A stretch of DNA of 64,000 bases from the NCBI GenBank assembly GCA_964035015.1, contig OZ035997.1, forward strand, positions 69,106,067 to 69,170,066, read 5' to 3'. The notes beneath the pieces were generated by a model that saw only the letters and a list, made by a program, of their open reading frames with translations, searched no databases and was not told the DNA's origin. Below are positions 27,473 to 38,479 of the stretch, piece after piece; position 1 is the first letter of the stretch; each line of letters starts with the position of its first letter. The translations under genes were made by a program, and so were the position numbers. The DNA is from Corallium rubrum (taxonomy: Eukaryota; Cnidaria; Anthozoa; Scleralcyonacea; Coralliidae).

Positions 27473-28862
27473 ATGGTTTTATGTTTGGTTTTCCTCTTCA
27501 TTTTCAAGGTTCACGTACCTCCTTTTATGCAAATAACCTACTGTCGTGTGTCTCCTTTGGGTGTTGTTCCTAAGAAGGCTCTGGGAGAATACCGCTTGAT
27601 TCATCACTTGTCCTATCCAAATGGTGATTCAATTAATGACGGTATTGCCCAGGAACACACTACTGTAACTTATGCTCGTGTAGACGACGCCATTGCATTA
27701 ATCAAGTGAACAGGGTGAGGGAGTTATTTAGCAAAAACTGACGTTAAAACTACTTTTCGCATCGTTCCTATACGGCCTGCCGATTACGATCTCTTAGGAA
27801 TTTCCTGGCAAGGGAAATACTATTTTGAGCGGTGTATGCCTATGGGCTGTGCGTCTTCGTGTTGCATGTTTGAAATATTTAGCACTGCACTTGAATGGGT
27901 TGCTAAGAAACATCTTAATATTTCGCATCTTATCCACATACTTACATACAGCTACTTCTTATCACTAACGTCACATTGACCTTGTTCCTTTCTTATCTCT
28001 TTGTGAATATTTGGGTGTGCCTATTGCTCCGGAAAAAACCGTCGGACCACAACAAGTTCTTTCGTTCGCTTGGATTGAGTTAGACGCTTTACATATGGAG
28101 GCGCGATTGCCTGAGGACAAGACAACTAAATGTAAACTATTGATTTTGTCATTCGTGCGCTGCAAAGAGATTACGTTACGTGAAATACAGTCCTTAACTG
28201 GTCTTCTTAATTTTGCATGCTCAGTTGTTGTCCCTGGCCACGCTTTTCTACGGCGTCGTATCGATCTCACTAAAGGCATGAAGTCAGCCCATCATTTTAT
28301 TCGCCTTACAAAATCTGTCAAGGCTGACCTTGATATTTGGTTAACGTTTTTAGAGGGTTTCAATGATCGCGCGTTTTTTCTTAGTGATTTGTGGTTCGAT
28401 TCCTCCACTTTAAATCTCTACACAGATGCCGCCCATAGCCTTGGCTACGGCGCTGTGTTTGGTTATAGTTGGTTTTTCGGTGCTTGGCCAGATAAATGGA
28501 AAACATTTAATATCACTATCTTAGAATTTTAGCCCATTGTCATTAGTGTACTTATTTGGGGCAAGGCGATGAGAAATCAGCGTATTACTTTCTTTACTGA
28601 TAATGCGGCATTGGTTGATATTATTAATAAAGCTACATCTCGGGATCCGACCGTTATGATCTTTGTGCGCAAGCTGGTGCTAGCCTGTTTGAAGCATAAT
28701 ATTTTATTTCGTGCACGGCACGTACCTGGTGTTCAAAATGTTTTAGCGGACTCTTTATCTCGGTTACAGGTTTCCAAGTTCAAACAGCTAGCCTCAGTAG
28801 GTGTACACTCATCACCAACAGTCATTCCAGACCATCTTCAGCCACAGAACTGGTCAATATAA
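27473..28862 (+). pseudogene. Reverse transcriptase-RNase H of YR element 2
   Basis: RT blocks: 'LGVVPKKALGEYRLIHHLSYP', two in-frame TGAs (27,707 and ~27,716), 'AKTDVKTTFRIVPI' (first catalytic Asp kept), 'CMPMGCASSCCMFE', then at about 27,940 the place of the catalytic Asp-Asp pair reads Thr-Tyr-Ser, so polymerase activity is lost. After a further shift the thumb ('PIAPEKTVGPQQVLSF') and RNase H ('LYTDAAHSLGYGAVFG', stop TAG near 28,530, 'ITFFTDNAALVDIIN', 'HVPGVQNVLADSLSR') follow. RNase H Asp residues are retained. Confidence 0.8.
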
Positions 28863-29769
28863 CATCAAAACTTCTCAAGTCGAGTTTACAACAGTCATCA
28901 ATACCCACTTATCGCCGGGCCTGGAAACTTTACAGCCAATTTTCACATTCCTTTTTTAATTCAGCCACTGTCAGTCTGCCCATACCGCCTTCGGATTTAG
29001 GGCTATTTATAGCCTATATGTTCCAACATAACTACGCGCCTTCTACTACAAACACATATATTTCTGCCATTGGCTGGTGCCATAGATTGTCCGGTTATGC
29101 TGATCCAACGAAGGTATTTTGGGTTGTGCAACTGCTAAAAGGCTATGGCAAACTTGGTCACCAGGCCGATACGTGCCTGCCTGTGACACTTCCTATCCTA
29201 CGTCAAATAGTGGCTACAACTCCCACTGTGATAACGAGTCCTTGCCGGTCTTATTTAAGGCGATGTGCACTACAGCCTTTTTCACCTTCTTACGACTGGG
29301 GGAAATTACTAGCCATGCCAGGTCAACATCTGTCATACAACTTAATCACGTTGTCAAGCTTGTTGACAAATCAAGCCAGATAACTGGCTTTAAAATTACA
29401 TTTCGAGATTTTAAACAGTTATATATTCAACCCAATGTTTCTATTTCCCTTTCTCGGCGGGCGAGTATCTGTCCTGTGCAGTGCTTATTAGAGTATTTCT
29501 CACAACGTGGCTATTCTGATGGACCACTTTTTCGAACTATTGATGGCCGCGCCGTCTCTCGAGTACTTTTCACAAACTATCTCGCTATGGTATTTCGGCG
29601 GTGTGGGTTAGACTCGGCTAAATATAAAGGTCATAGTTTTTGCATCGGTGCGGCTACTTACGTGGCCGAATGCGGTTTTTCGGATGCGCAAATACGGCTG
29701 ATGGGTCGTTGGAAATCTGATGCATTTAAAAAATATATTCGCACACCCCATCTTGGTGGATGCGCATGA
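28863..29769 (+). pseudogene. Tyrosine recombinase of YR element 2 (HxxR mutated)
   Basis: An N-terminal SAM-like core-binding domain ('IPTYRRAWKLYSQFSHSFF', 'YAPSTTNTYISAIGWCHRLSG') is followed, after a frameshift near 29,180, by the catalytic domain: 'FFTFLRLGEI' (first Arg), 'GHSFCIGAATYVAECG' where the expected His-x-x-Arg has Cys instead of Arg, 'LMGRWKSDAFKKYIR' with the Tyr nucleophile. The Arg to Cys change fits a CGC to TGC CpG transition and should abolish recombination. The enzyme would integrate the circular cDNA. Confidence 0.8.
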
Positions 29770-29835
29770 GAGTCTGGAGGTGGGGTTTGGGTATCGATTA
29801 CGCTTGTACACTACTTACTAATCAGTTAAGTGCTG

Positions 29836-30135
29836 TGCTGACGCAGGGGCAAGGTCCACATTTCAGCTGATTACGGTTATTTATCCTTTTTATGGCAGTA
29901 ATTATATATTATAGTTTGACTTTTCTGTCATCCCACAAGCCAACGCAGGGGCAAGGCTTTAGGGGCAAGGTTTACATTTCAACTAGTTGCGTTTATTTTT
30001 AGCCATACTGAGGCAGTAATATATGTAGTCTGACTTTCTGTCATCCCGCAAGCCGATGCAGGGGCAAAGGCTTCTGTGTGACCTCACGAACTTGATCTTT
30101 ATGGCACTCAAACCGACGCAGGGGCAAGGTTTGTT
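29836..30135. repeat. Degenerate ~110-bp tandem repeats with 'gcaggggcaagg'
   Basis: The string 'aagccgacgcaggggcaagg' or close variants appears at about 29,836, 29,938, 30,048 and 30,112, each followed by 'ttctgtcat' type sequence. Lies between the YR gene and repeat B1; the intervening 30,140-30,287 shows two 'gtcaagttgggg' repeats and no gene. Confidence 0.65.
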
Positions 30136-30287
30136 ATGCACATCTCCTTTCTATCACTTATTTCATCTTCCGTCCGATTATTCTATTCTTTTAGTGGTTT
30201 TCAATATTGTAGGTCGGTCTGCTAATGGTTTGTCAAGTTGGGGTTTGTCAAGTTGGGGTTTGTCTCCTTTATCCCAAGGAGACTTGT

Positions 30288-30521
30288 GGCGTTAGTAATA
30301 CCCGCACCTTTTCTGTGCTAGCACGTTGTTTAATATTTTCTCATATTAATTATTGCATAATCAATTACAATAAAGCGGCTATGTGCTTATTATTATGCAA
30401 CATAGCCATAATTTTCCCAAATGGTCTCTGTCTGGTTTATTACTATTATAGCACAGAAAACGGAGCTCAACTTTGACAAACAATTCGCAGGATTAAATTC
30501 AACAAAGGGAAGCGATAAATG
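30288..30521 (+). repeat. YR element 2 repeat B1
   Basis: Begins 'ggcgttagtaatacccgcac', ends 'gggaagcgataaatg'. Matches B2 at ~98%. Confidence 0.85.
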
Positions 30522-30524
30522 AAC

Positions 30525-30540
30525 TATTGGCATACCAATA
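30525..30540. other. Palindromic YR recombination-site candidate (copy 2)
   Basis: TATTGGCATACCAATA again, at the B1-A2 junction, where Ngaro-type elements carry a copy of the circle junction. Confidence 0.65.
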
Positions 30541-30542
30541 AA

Positions 30543-30758
30543 GGTTTTATTGCTTCCCGCCTTTAAAAATAATTATTTAGATTATATGCATATAATATTT
30601 ACGCGGGATAATTTAATTTATACGCTTAGTCAAATGAGTGCAAAGCGTGGGAAAACGGGAAGGCAGGTGGTATATAACAGCTGTGATATGCATTATCTTC
30701 TCATTCCTTACTACATGAGGACTGCTGCAACATCTCAAGGTGGTACTCAAATTTTTCA
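30543..30758 (+). repeat. YR element 2 repeat A2
   Basis: Second A copy, followed by 'cccacccttctccccgttt', shared with YR element 1. Confidence 0.85.
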
Positions 30759-30821
30759 CCCACCCTTCTCCCCGTTTTCTCTACGCTGATACTTTGTATG
30801 TTAGTTACTTTATTTGTGGTG

Positions 30822-31053
30822 GGCGTTAGTAATACCCCCACCTTTTCTGTGCTAGCACGTTGTTTAATATTTTCTCATATTAATTATTACATAATCAATT
30901 ACAATAAAGCGGCTATGTGCTTATTATTATGCACATAGCCATAATTTTCCCAAATGGTCTCTGTCTGGTTTATTACTATTATAGCACAGAAAACGGAGCT
31001 CAACTTGACAAACAATTCACAGGATTAAATTCAACAAAGGGAAGCGATAAATG
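30822..31053 (+). repeat. YR element 2 repeat B2 (right end)
   Basis: Ends at 'agcgataaatg'; sequence beyond differs from B1 and is flanking DNA. Confidence 0.85.
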
Positions 31054-31621
31054 TCATAATTGTCTATTTATTTAATCCATTACGGGGCAATGGCACACTT
31101 TTTATTATGTGATAATATGCAGTTTTTCTTTGCATTTTATTCTGACTAATGCCAGTAGCGTAGGAATGGATTTAAACTGGGGGCTGAAACGTAGGTTGGA
31201 TAGATGGAGTGCCGAAGGTGCGAGAATTTACCAGCCAGGATTGTCGGGGGCATGCTCCCTCTGGGAAATTGTGAAATCTGGAGTATCTGAAATGGCATTT
31301 CCTGTATTTTGGTGGAAGATAATAAGTGATTTTGCGGAGACTGGTTCTAAACCAGATCTCCGCTATGTCATTGTAATATATGATGTAAGGCGGACACGTG
31401 AGAAGGACAGAGGGGGGGGGGGGGGACGAGAGAGGGAGAAGGGGTGGAAGAGAGACAGGGCAGGAAAGTTGCTTTATATTATATTTGTTATATTTATCAT
31501 CTTTGTCTGGGTTCTTGGGACATAAAAAGATAAATTTGACTTTCTGAATGCCTAATTAAGTAAAACGTACATTTCGAAAGAAATATGAGCTGTGAAGAAG
31601 GAACCAAAAGGAACGAAAATC
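31054..31621. other. Unassigned spacer before gypsy B
   Basis: Includes a purine-rich tract with a G14 run at 31,412-31,425 and no convincing gene; possibly part of the gypsy B leader, but I find no LTR copy downstream. Confidence 0.4.
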
Positions 31622-32462
31622 ATGGCAAGTGCGACAAATCTACAACCAATGCCTCCGTTCGATCCTAAATCAGATATCAGTACCGTGGCTCAGCGTTGGG
31701 AAAAATGGCTAAAGAGATTCAAAGCATATCTGGTGGCAATTAACATAATGGCAAAAGCGAGACAGCGAGCCATGTTGTTGTATGCTGCAGGACCAGAGGT
31801 AGAGACCATTTTTGACACATTACCAAACAATGGCGATGGCGATTTTGCGACAGCATGTGAAAAACTCACCGAATATTTCAGTCCCTCAAAGAACATAGCT
31901 TTCGAACTTTTCAAGTTTCGTCAGGCGAAACAACAGGACGGTGAAACATTAGACGTATACTATACAAGAACATGTACCTTGGCAGCATCGTGTGAATTTA
32001 CGGATGTCAACACAGAACCGAAACAATAAATCATCGAAGGGTGTTCATCTAACAAGCTAAGGCGCAAAATTTTAACATTGGCACAAGTCCTCGACTATGG
32101 TAGGGCATTAGCTCGTACAGATAAACGGACCAAAGAAATTACACAGAAGTCAGATTTCGAAGCACAAACCAATCCTGTACGACAAGAAAATTTATATGCA
32201 CAGCGAAATCAACAACCAACCAGAAATGTCCAGCCACATCCCAAGAGTGTTATAAATGTCACAAACGTGGTCATTTCGCTCGTGTATGCAAAGCGCCAAG
32301 TTTTAGTTCAACCAAGTCCTCAAAACGCGTTAATACAGTGGATATGGGTCAGAGTCAGACATCAAAAGTCACTGATACTGCGCAGATACATCACAAGTCA
32401 CCGACACTGCGCAGCCTAGGAACAGTGAATCATCAAGTGACGAAGAGTATACCTTTGCAGGG
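31622..32462 (+). pseudogene. Gypsy B gag with zinc knuckle
   Basis: ATG 31,622 (MASATNLQPMPPFD). Retrotransposon gag fold: 'WEKWLKRFKAYLVA', 'AMLLYAAGPEVETIF', 'FELFKFRQAKQQDGETLDVY'. TAA at about 32,027-32,029 interrupts it where 'EPKQ' should continue 'IIEGCSS'; after a frameshift the CCHC knuckle CYKCHKRGHFARVC is found around 32,250-32,295. It would package element RNA. Confidence 0.75.
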
Positions 32463-33065
32463 CATCGAGAGAACATACAAGTAAGTATCCTTATTCTATT
32501 GCTTGTGTCAATGGCGTGCCTATAAAAATGATGGTAGATAGTGGCGCATCAGTTAATATTCTTGGTCCTGGTGAACTTGATCTATTAAGAAAACAGAGCA
32601 AGAGTCCTATTACCCTCATGAAAGCCCAAACGAAGATTCGAGCTACGAGCCCTATACCTCTCATGGGAAAGATCGAAACCCTAGTTGAATCTGAGCATGT
32701 CATGGCTGTCACAACGTTTTACATTACAACCCTATATTATAGATCATTATTAAGTTGTAACACCGCCAAGCAGTTGAAGCTCATTCAAATTCATCTGAAC
32801 ATGGTTCAGCAGACCCATCCACCATCGAATACAACCACTTCCCAGATGCCGGAAAACATCCCTAAGTCATCCCAAGCACCATCATCGAGTACAATCACTT
32901 CGCACATGCCTGAAAACAGCCCTAAATACAAGCACTTCCCAGATGCCTGACAACAGCTCTAAGTTATCTCAAACACCACCATTAAGCAAAACCACTTCCC
33001 AGATAGATGAAAACGACCCTGGAACTGGATCATCAAGAGTACCAAACCTTCTTAAAACGTATTCA
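32463..33065 (+). pseudogene. Gypsy B aspartic protease and repetitive linker
   Basis: 'PIKMMVDSGASVNILG' is the protease active site (Asp-Ser-Gly). After the protease core a Ser/Thr/Pro-rich linker contains four degenerate ~18-residue repeats built on 'TTSQMPENIPK', broken by a frameshift near 32,940. Leads to the 'LLKTYS' motif that begins RT and is cut there by YR element 3. Confidence 0.7.
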
Positions 33066-33265
33066 TATTCACAGTGGGATTGGAAGTTTAAATGCCGGGC
33101 CGGAAGGGGGCTCTGGGCAATTTAATGACTTATACGCATCCTTTAGAATTAGGGAAGGCCCTAGGGATCGACAAATCATTTAAATATGGGCAATTAGGTT
33201 TAGTTTTGCCAGTTTACCGTTTGCCACGAGAAGCAGCCAGGTTGTTCAACAAACTCGAAGATTTG
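33066..33265 (+). repeat. YR element 3 repeat A1 (contains gag start codon)
   Basis: Same as A2 at 40,037-40,236. The gag ATG (33,092) lies inside, so the repeat is coding at the 5' end and a dead copy at the 3' end. Confidence 0.9.
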
Positions 33266-33488
33266 AAGCTCTACTATTATTGTGCCGCAGCTGAGCCGCT
33301 TGCTTTTTGTCCTACTATGGCTGGCCCCGTGCAACCGGTTGCGCTTGATGTTGTTCAACTGTTATAAGCGGCCGAAGGTCCTCAACAAGCCCAAGAAGAC
33401 GTTCAAGTGGAACCGGCTGATCCCCTAGTCGAGAGTGTTCAACGTCCTCAAGCTCAAGTTCAAGCCCCTCTTGCCCCGGCTCCGCAGG
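33092..33488 (+). pseudogene. YR element 3 gag, exon 1
   Basis: ATG 33,092 (MPGRKGALGNLMTYTHP). Frame open to a TAA at about 33,364-33,366, then open again in the same frame to a Pro/Gln/Ala-rich end (QAPLAPAPQ) and a strong splice donor CAG|GTTAGT at 33,488/33,489. Protein is basic then Pro-rich, with no known domain. The stop is one substitution; otherwise exon 1 and exon 2 form one gag-like chain. Confidence 0.55.
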
Positions 33489-35440
33489 TTAGTTGCGATT
33501 CCGTTTCAATTGCATGTGTATATTGGTCCTCTTGTTTTCTTCATGTGTGTGAGCGAGCCATTTTGGGGTTGTGGGCAGTCAATTCGTTGTATGCATGTTT
33601 CCCGATTTATTCATTTTTTACCCTTTAGTGCTTTGGGGGTATTTTCTGGGTTTGGGTTTATACTATATAGTCTATTCGTTTACATTAGTTGTGTCAGTCA
33701 TCCTTTATGTTCTCGGACGGTGATGGGTCCTTTTATGCCCTACTTTCGTCCACGTAGATTTTTAGTTTTAGTGCCAAGTGGTGCATGTGTTTGATTCCTG
33801 TGCTTTGCCTTTGAAGTCTTGTTTGCTAATTAATTAGTATTCTTGCTTGCTTCATCGCACTCGGATTGCTTCAGGTTTTGCATGTTTCTTTAGCGTAGGG
33901 GGTGAGCGGTGGTTTTCCCGTTTGTAGCCCACTTGGTTTGAAACTATTCAAACCCGACTGTCTGTTTGGGCTTAACCTAGTTGGAGTATTGTGCAGTTTA
34001 CTGTGGGCTAATCTCAATTATAATTCAGCTGCGTGCTAGACCCTTAGAACCCGCCTGTTGTGTGATGTTTTGTTGTACAGTACACTAGTCCCCTGTACAT
34101 AGCTGTGTGCTGTTGCCCTATATCTTTGCTGTGTGCTATTGTTGCTCTGTGCTATTTCCTTTTATTTTTGCTGTGTGCTATTCCCTTCTATTTTAGCTGT
34201 GTACTCTTTTTTTTTGTTGCTGTGCGCTATTCCCTCAATTGGCTGTGTGCTATGTTTATTGTGTGCTATTCCCTTAGATTGGCTGGGTGCTATGTTTGCT
34301 GTGTGCTATTCCCTTAGATTGGCTATGCGCAATGTTTGCTGTGTGTTATTCCCTTAGATTACCTGTGTGCTATTCTCTTAGATTGGCAGTGTGCTCTGTT
34401 TGCTGTGTGCTATTCCCTTAGTTTGCCTGTGTGCTATGTTAACTGTGTGCTGTTCCCTTAGATTGGTTGCGTGATATGTTTGCTGTGTCCTACTCTCTTG
34501 GCTGTGTGCTAGGTTTGCTGTCTGCTATTCCCTTAGCTTGGCTGTGTGCTATGTTTGCTGTATGCTTTTTCCTTAGCTTGGTTCTGTGTTATTCCCTTAG
34601 CTGGGCTATGTGCTTTCTTTGCTGTGTCCCATTTTCTCTTAGCTTGGTTGTGTGCTATTTTCCTGTGTGTTATTCCCTTAGCTTGGTTGTGTGCTCTTTT
34701 TGCTGTGCGCTATTCCCTTTGCTTGGCTGTATGCTATTTCGCTGGGTGTTTGGCGTTTTTTATTTTTAGCTGTTTAGTGTGGTCTATTTGCAGTGTGCTA
34801 TTCCTTTGTAGCATAGCTGTCTCCTATCCTTGTCGTGTGCTCGTTCCTAAACTGAGCGGTGTATGGTTTGGTGGTTTGCTACTCCTGTTTGCCGTGTCTT
34901 CGTTCTTATAATTCGGCTTTGTGATTGTTACACTAATTGTTTTACTGATAACTTTATTGAGTATTCTTTGTTGTGTCCTGATAACCTGCCTGGGTGTTGT
35001 TTGCTACCAGGCGGGTCTTTTTGACCTCCTGTTGGCACGTCCTTCCTCACGTCTGCATGCCGTGCGGCCTGTGTTCACTATCTAGCGGACTGATCCGAGA
35101 GGGGTATACTTAGAACGCCCTACACACTGTCTACGATGGGTTTCTCGGGTCGGTCTGCCTGGTGGTGTTCAATTTGGCCGGTGTTTGTTTTGGAATTTGG
35201 TTTGTTCATTTCTAATTTTGCATGATTTTATTTGTCTTCTCTGGTCTGCGGTGTTGCGCGCAGGCTGTTCAGGCGGCATATCTGCATTCCGGCCTACCAC
35301 CAGGTAGACCTACCCTGTTGTTGTTTGTGTGTGTGTGTGTGGGGGGGGGGGGCATCTTGTCTGTCAGTCGTTGGCCCTTTGTAACCGTGGGAGGTTGGTG
35401 TGCTGAATCGTGTTATTACTTGTGTTTCCCCCGTTTTTAG
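33489..35440 (+). other. Probable 1.95-kb intron of YR element 3 with a minisatellite
   Basis: Donor CAGGTTAGT at the left and acceptor 'ccccgtttttag' at the right. Inside, 34,100-34,840 is a degenerate ~25-30 bp tandem array around 'gctgtgtgctattcccttag', which makes the long Cys/Leu/Phe-rich ORFs there artefacts. A GT microsatellite and G12 run lie at 35,325-35,352. Confidence 0.55.
34100..34840. repeat. Degenerate 'gctgtgtgctattcccttag' minisatellite
   Basis: Roughly 20-25 imperfect units of variable length; periodic TGTGTGCTAT and CCCTTAG. Confidence 0.85.
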
Positions 35441-35990
35441 CCTGGTACGTTGGAATACCTCACTGCTCTGCTCCAGCTTCTCCAACAGCGCTCTGACGCT
35501 CATTCTGTGTCCCAGGCACTCACTATCCTTCAGCGCGAGTTAACAAAACCCGAGGGAGTGTTCGATCCCTATTCCGCTATGGCTGTTTTGGAAAGCCTTG
35601 TCGATATCTCCCGGGAAAACCGTGACGACGCCGCTTCAAGATACGTTATTCTCAAGCAATGCCGTCCCCTCCTGCTTCATCCCCAGTTCCAAAATGTCTT
35701 GGTTAGACTTGTCGGGGGGAAGGATGAACGGGGGGTCTCTAGAGTCATTGAAAAAGCTATGAAGACAAGCGTTAGTTCCTCGGCTTCCCGTCCTCGTTCC
35801 TTAATGGATTCCGTTCCAGTATATGGCTTGGGTTCTCCGTCGACAGGGGCCGCGCAGCCAACACCTTATTCGCGATTCCCGCCAGTCTCCTGGGGGGTTC
35901 GCTTGTGTTTCAACTGTAGGCAGCTGGCCCATTTTGCAAGATCTTGTCCCACAGAGGAATACGCGTTATTGAACTTTCTGTATATTTGTC
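35441..35990 (+). pseudogene. YR element 3 gag, exon 2, with zinc knuckle
   Basis: Helical capsid-like region ('LEYLTALLQLLQQRSDAHS', 'ALTILQRELTKPEG', 'YVILKQCRPLLLH') followed by Ser/Pro linker and a CCHC knuckle CFNCRQLAHFARSC near the end. A second short intron may follow (donor near 35,978, acceptor 'cccgtgcag' at 36,206), since coding resumes there in the RT ORF. Confidence 0.6.
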
Positions 35991-36206
35991 GATCTGCTTT
36001 GTTTCTTAGTTCGTGTGTGGGCATTTAATAGTTTGCTCATCAGAGGTTAAGAACTTTCCCCTGGATATATTGTATTCTATATTGGTCATTGAGGGTGTAC
36101 CTAGAATTTGTGTATTTTGTGTGAATAAAGTTGCAAAATTTTGTTTCTGCTGTTATGTTCTTGTTAATGTCTCACTTCGGTTTCCATTTTTTGTTTCCCG
36201 TGCAGG

Positions 36207-38374
36207 AGAACGATTTTGACTGTCAACTTCGTCTGGCTCTATCCACACCCCGCCAGACACAATGGTGCTCGTCCTCAGGTTCCGCTTCTCCCGCGCCCAT
36301 TGGTCCCGTACCTTCCCTGCATATGGTTTCCAGCTGGTGGGTCCATGCTTCTCCCGCGTGTATCCCTTTTCGCGACCCAGATTCTTTTATGGCAGGGGAG
36401 ATTCATCGTCATGTGCCCTTCTGGGACGAGATTTTGCGTTCTCATTCTCGCCGTGAAGAACTGGTTTCCTATATTACTAACGGTGTCAACGTTTATTCAT
36501 TTTTTCGGCCCTTTTCTGGGACTTTTAGTGGATGTAGTTATGACAGCACCCAACCTCCTCGCATTGAATTCCCTAACCACCGTTCGTGTGAACAGTTTGG
36601 CCCATTTATCTCATCCACGATACTCGAACGGGTTATGAACGGATAATTATGGGTCATGGGCAAAGTTGGGTAAGTCTCTCCCCCGTACCTCGTTATGCCT
36701 CTTACGGTTGAGCCTTCGAAACCCCGTTTATGCCATGATGAGCGGTTTATTAATTTGTGTTCTAAAGACTTGCCTTTTTCCCTTGACAAGTTAACTGATC
36801 TTCCTCGGTACGTGGGTAAGAATCATTACCAAGCCGTTTTTGACGACAAAAGTGGATATGATCACGTTTCGCTTACCTCGCGTAGTTGTGCATTTTTTGG
36901 GTTTCAGTGGCGCGGCTGGTATTTTTGCCACCGGACACTCCCATTTGGTTGGAAAGCCAGCGCCTATCTATATCACACCATCGGTTTAGCTGCATCCAGT
37001 TATATTCGATCGCTAGGTGTATATTGACGATCATCATGCTGGCCAACTTCGTGTTCATCACCACGGTCGTGTTGTAGCCGCTTGGTCCAATTTCGAATTA
37101 GCAGAATCTGCTGCATTCATCGCGTGTTGGGTGTTAGTCCAATTGGGATATTTTATCGGGCTCAAGAAATAAATTTTGATTCCGCGTCAGGTGGTTCCTT
37201 TCCTGGGTTTTCTTTCAGACTCAGTGCAACTGGCTTTTCTTCTTCCCCGATGGGAAACGCTCGAAGTTTATTGCCCTTCGTGAGGCGATTTTGGCTAAAA
37301 AGTCAGTCTCCCTCCTCAACCTCCAGTAGTTCGTGGGGAAAACTCTGTCGTTCGTCCTCGTTGTCCCGGTGGCCCAGTTATATTCAAGGGAAATATTCTC
37401 AGCGATCTCCAGGGCTCATTTTTCTGTGTCCAGTCCCTCTTTCTGGTCCTCTCTTGAGGGAAATTCAGCATTGGAGATTCCTTGACACTTGGGTCGGTTT
37501 TTTACGATGGCGCCCAGAGTTCCATGGTAGTCTGCACCTGGCCTCTGTCGCGTCGAATACCGGGTGGGGCAGTGTCCTTCATTTTCCAGGAGAGTTACCC
37601 ACTAATGTTTATGGTCTTTGGTCTCTTGAAGAGCGTGTGACCCCTATTGCTCAGCGCAAATCCCTCGCCCTAGAAAAAGTCTTGTTGGTGGCCACTCAGG
37701 GCGTTTCTAATGTGCGGCTTGATTGTTATGTGGACAGTCAGGTGTTGGTCCAATGTTGGAAACGGGGTGGCTCAAACATCTCTGCGTTAACGGATGTGTT
37801 GAAGCGCATTTTTCATATTACCTTCAGTTCTAATTTGGTGTTACAGCTCCATTATATTCCTTCGAACCAGAATGAAGCCGATGCCCTCTCTCGTCAGCTC
37901 TCAGATTTGGACTGTACCCTATCCCCTAGTTCCTGGCGGCTTGTGAACAGCGAGTTTGGCCCTCACACAGTCGACCTTATGGCTATTCCTGCTAACGTGA
38001 TGCGTGACTCGACGGGCCATCCATTAAAGTTTTTCTCCCTTTTCCGCTTCGCGAGGCTGCAGGCTGCAGGCTGCAATGTTTTCTCGCTGGTGATTGGTTC
38101 AGAGCACAATGCTTATGCGTTTCTACCGTTTGTCCTCCTTGGTCCCCTGTTGCGTTTTCTCTCCACCAGTCATTGTGATGTCTCCTTGCTCGTCCCCCAC
38201 ATATGTCCTCGCCGATATTGGTGGCCAATCCTGTTACAGCATGCAGTTGATTCCGTCTGTTTGGGGGTGAACGGCGAAACCGGTGTCCTCTTGTTTCCAG
38301 CTGCTGCTCCTTCTGGTTTCTCTGTGCGTCCATTGCAGTGGGACCTCTGGGTCTTTCGCCTTTTCTTCTATTAA
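36207..38374 (+). pseudogene. YR element 3 reverse transcriptase-RNase H
   Basis: RT begins 'HRHVPFWDEILRSHSRREEL'; after a frameshift near 36,640, 'MPLTVEPSKPRLCHDERFIN', 'YQAVFDDKSGYDHV' (first Asp), 'TLPFGWKASAYLYHT'. The catalytic Tyr-Ile-Asp-Asp is present at about 37,020 but one base out of frame. From 37,082 the frame continues with RNase H: 'DCYVDSQVLVQCWKRGG' and 'HYIPSNQNEADALSRQLSD', then 'GPHTVDLMA' and the linker typical of DIRS-group pol. No catalytic residue is lost by substitution, only by frame. Confidence 0.75.
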
Positions 38375-38479
38375 CTCAAACTCCAATCGTGTTGTGCGGT
38401 TTGTCCTATTTTTCCTATGAACTGCGTGTGTTTGAACATTCCTCTGGTCGTCCCTATTCTCATCGGTCCTTTTTGTACC

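Larger units (their letters stand above)
23261..31053 (+). mobile_element. YR element 2 (Ngaro-like): SGNH hydrolase, gag, RT/RH, YR
   Basis: Split direct repeats A1 23,261-23,474, B1 30,288-30,521, A2 30,543-30,758 and B2 30,822-31,053 enclose remnants of a full coding set in the order hydrolase, gag, RT-RNase H, tyrosine recombinase. That order and the repeats identify a Ngaro-type YR retrotransposon, which integrates as a circle without target duplication. Its 5' end has been separated from its palindromic site (14,463-14,478) by insertion of YR element 1. Lesions in every ORF show it is inactive. Confidence 0.8.

Noticed and set aside
34105..34911. Cys/Leu/Phe-rich ORFs that look like membrane proteins
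   Set aside because: They translate a degenerate minisatellite in a probable intron; all frames look similar.
36131..36646. Competing ORFs in other frames at 36.2-36.8 kb
   Set aside because: Only one frame at a time shows RT motifs; the others are shadows of the same coding DNA.
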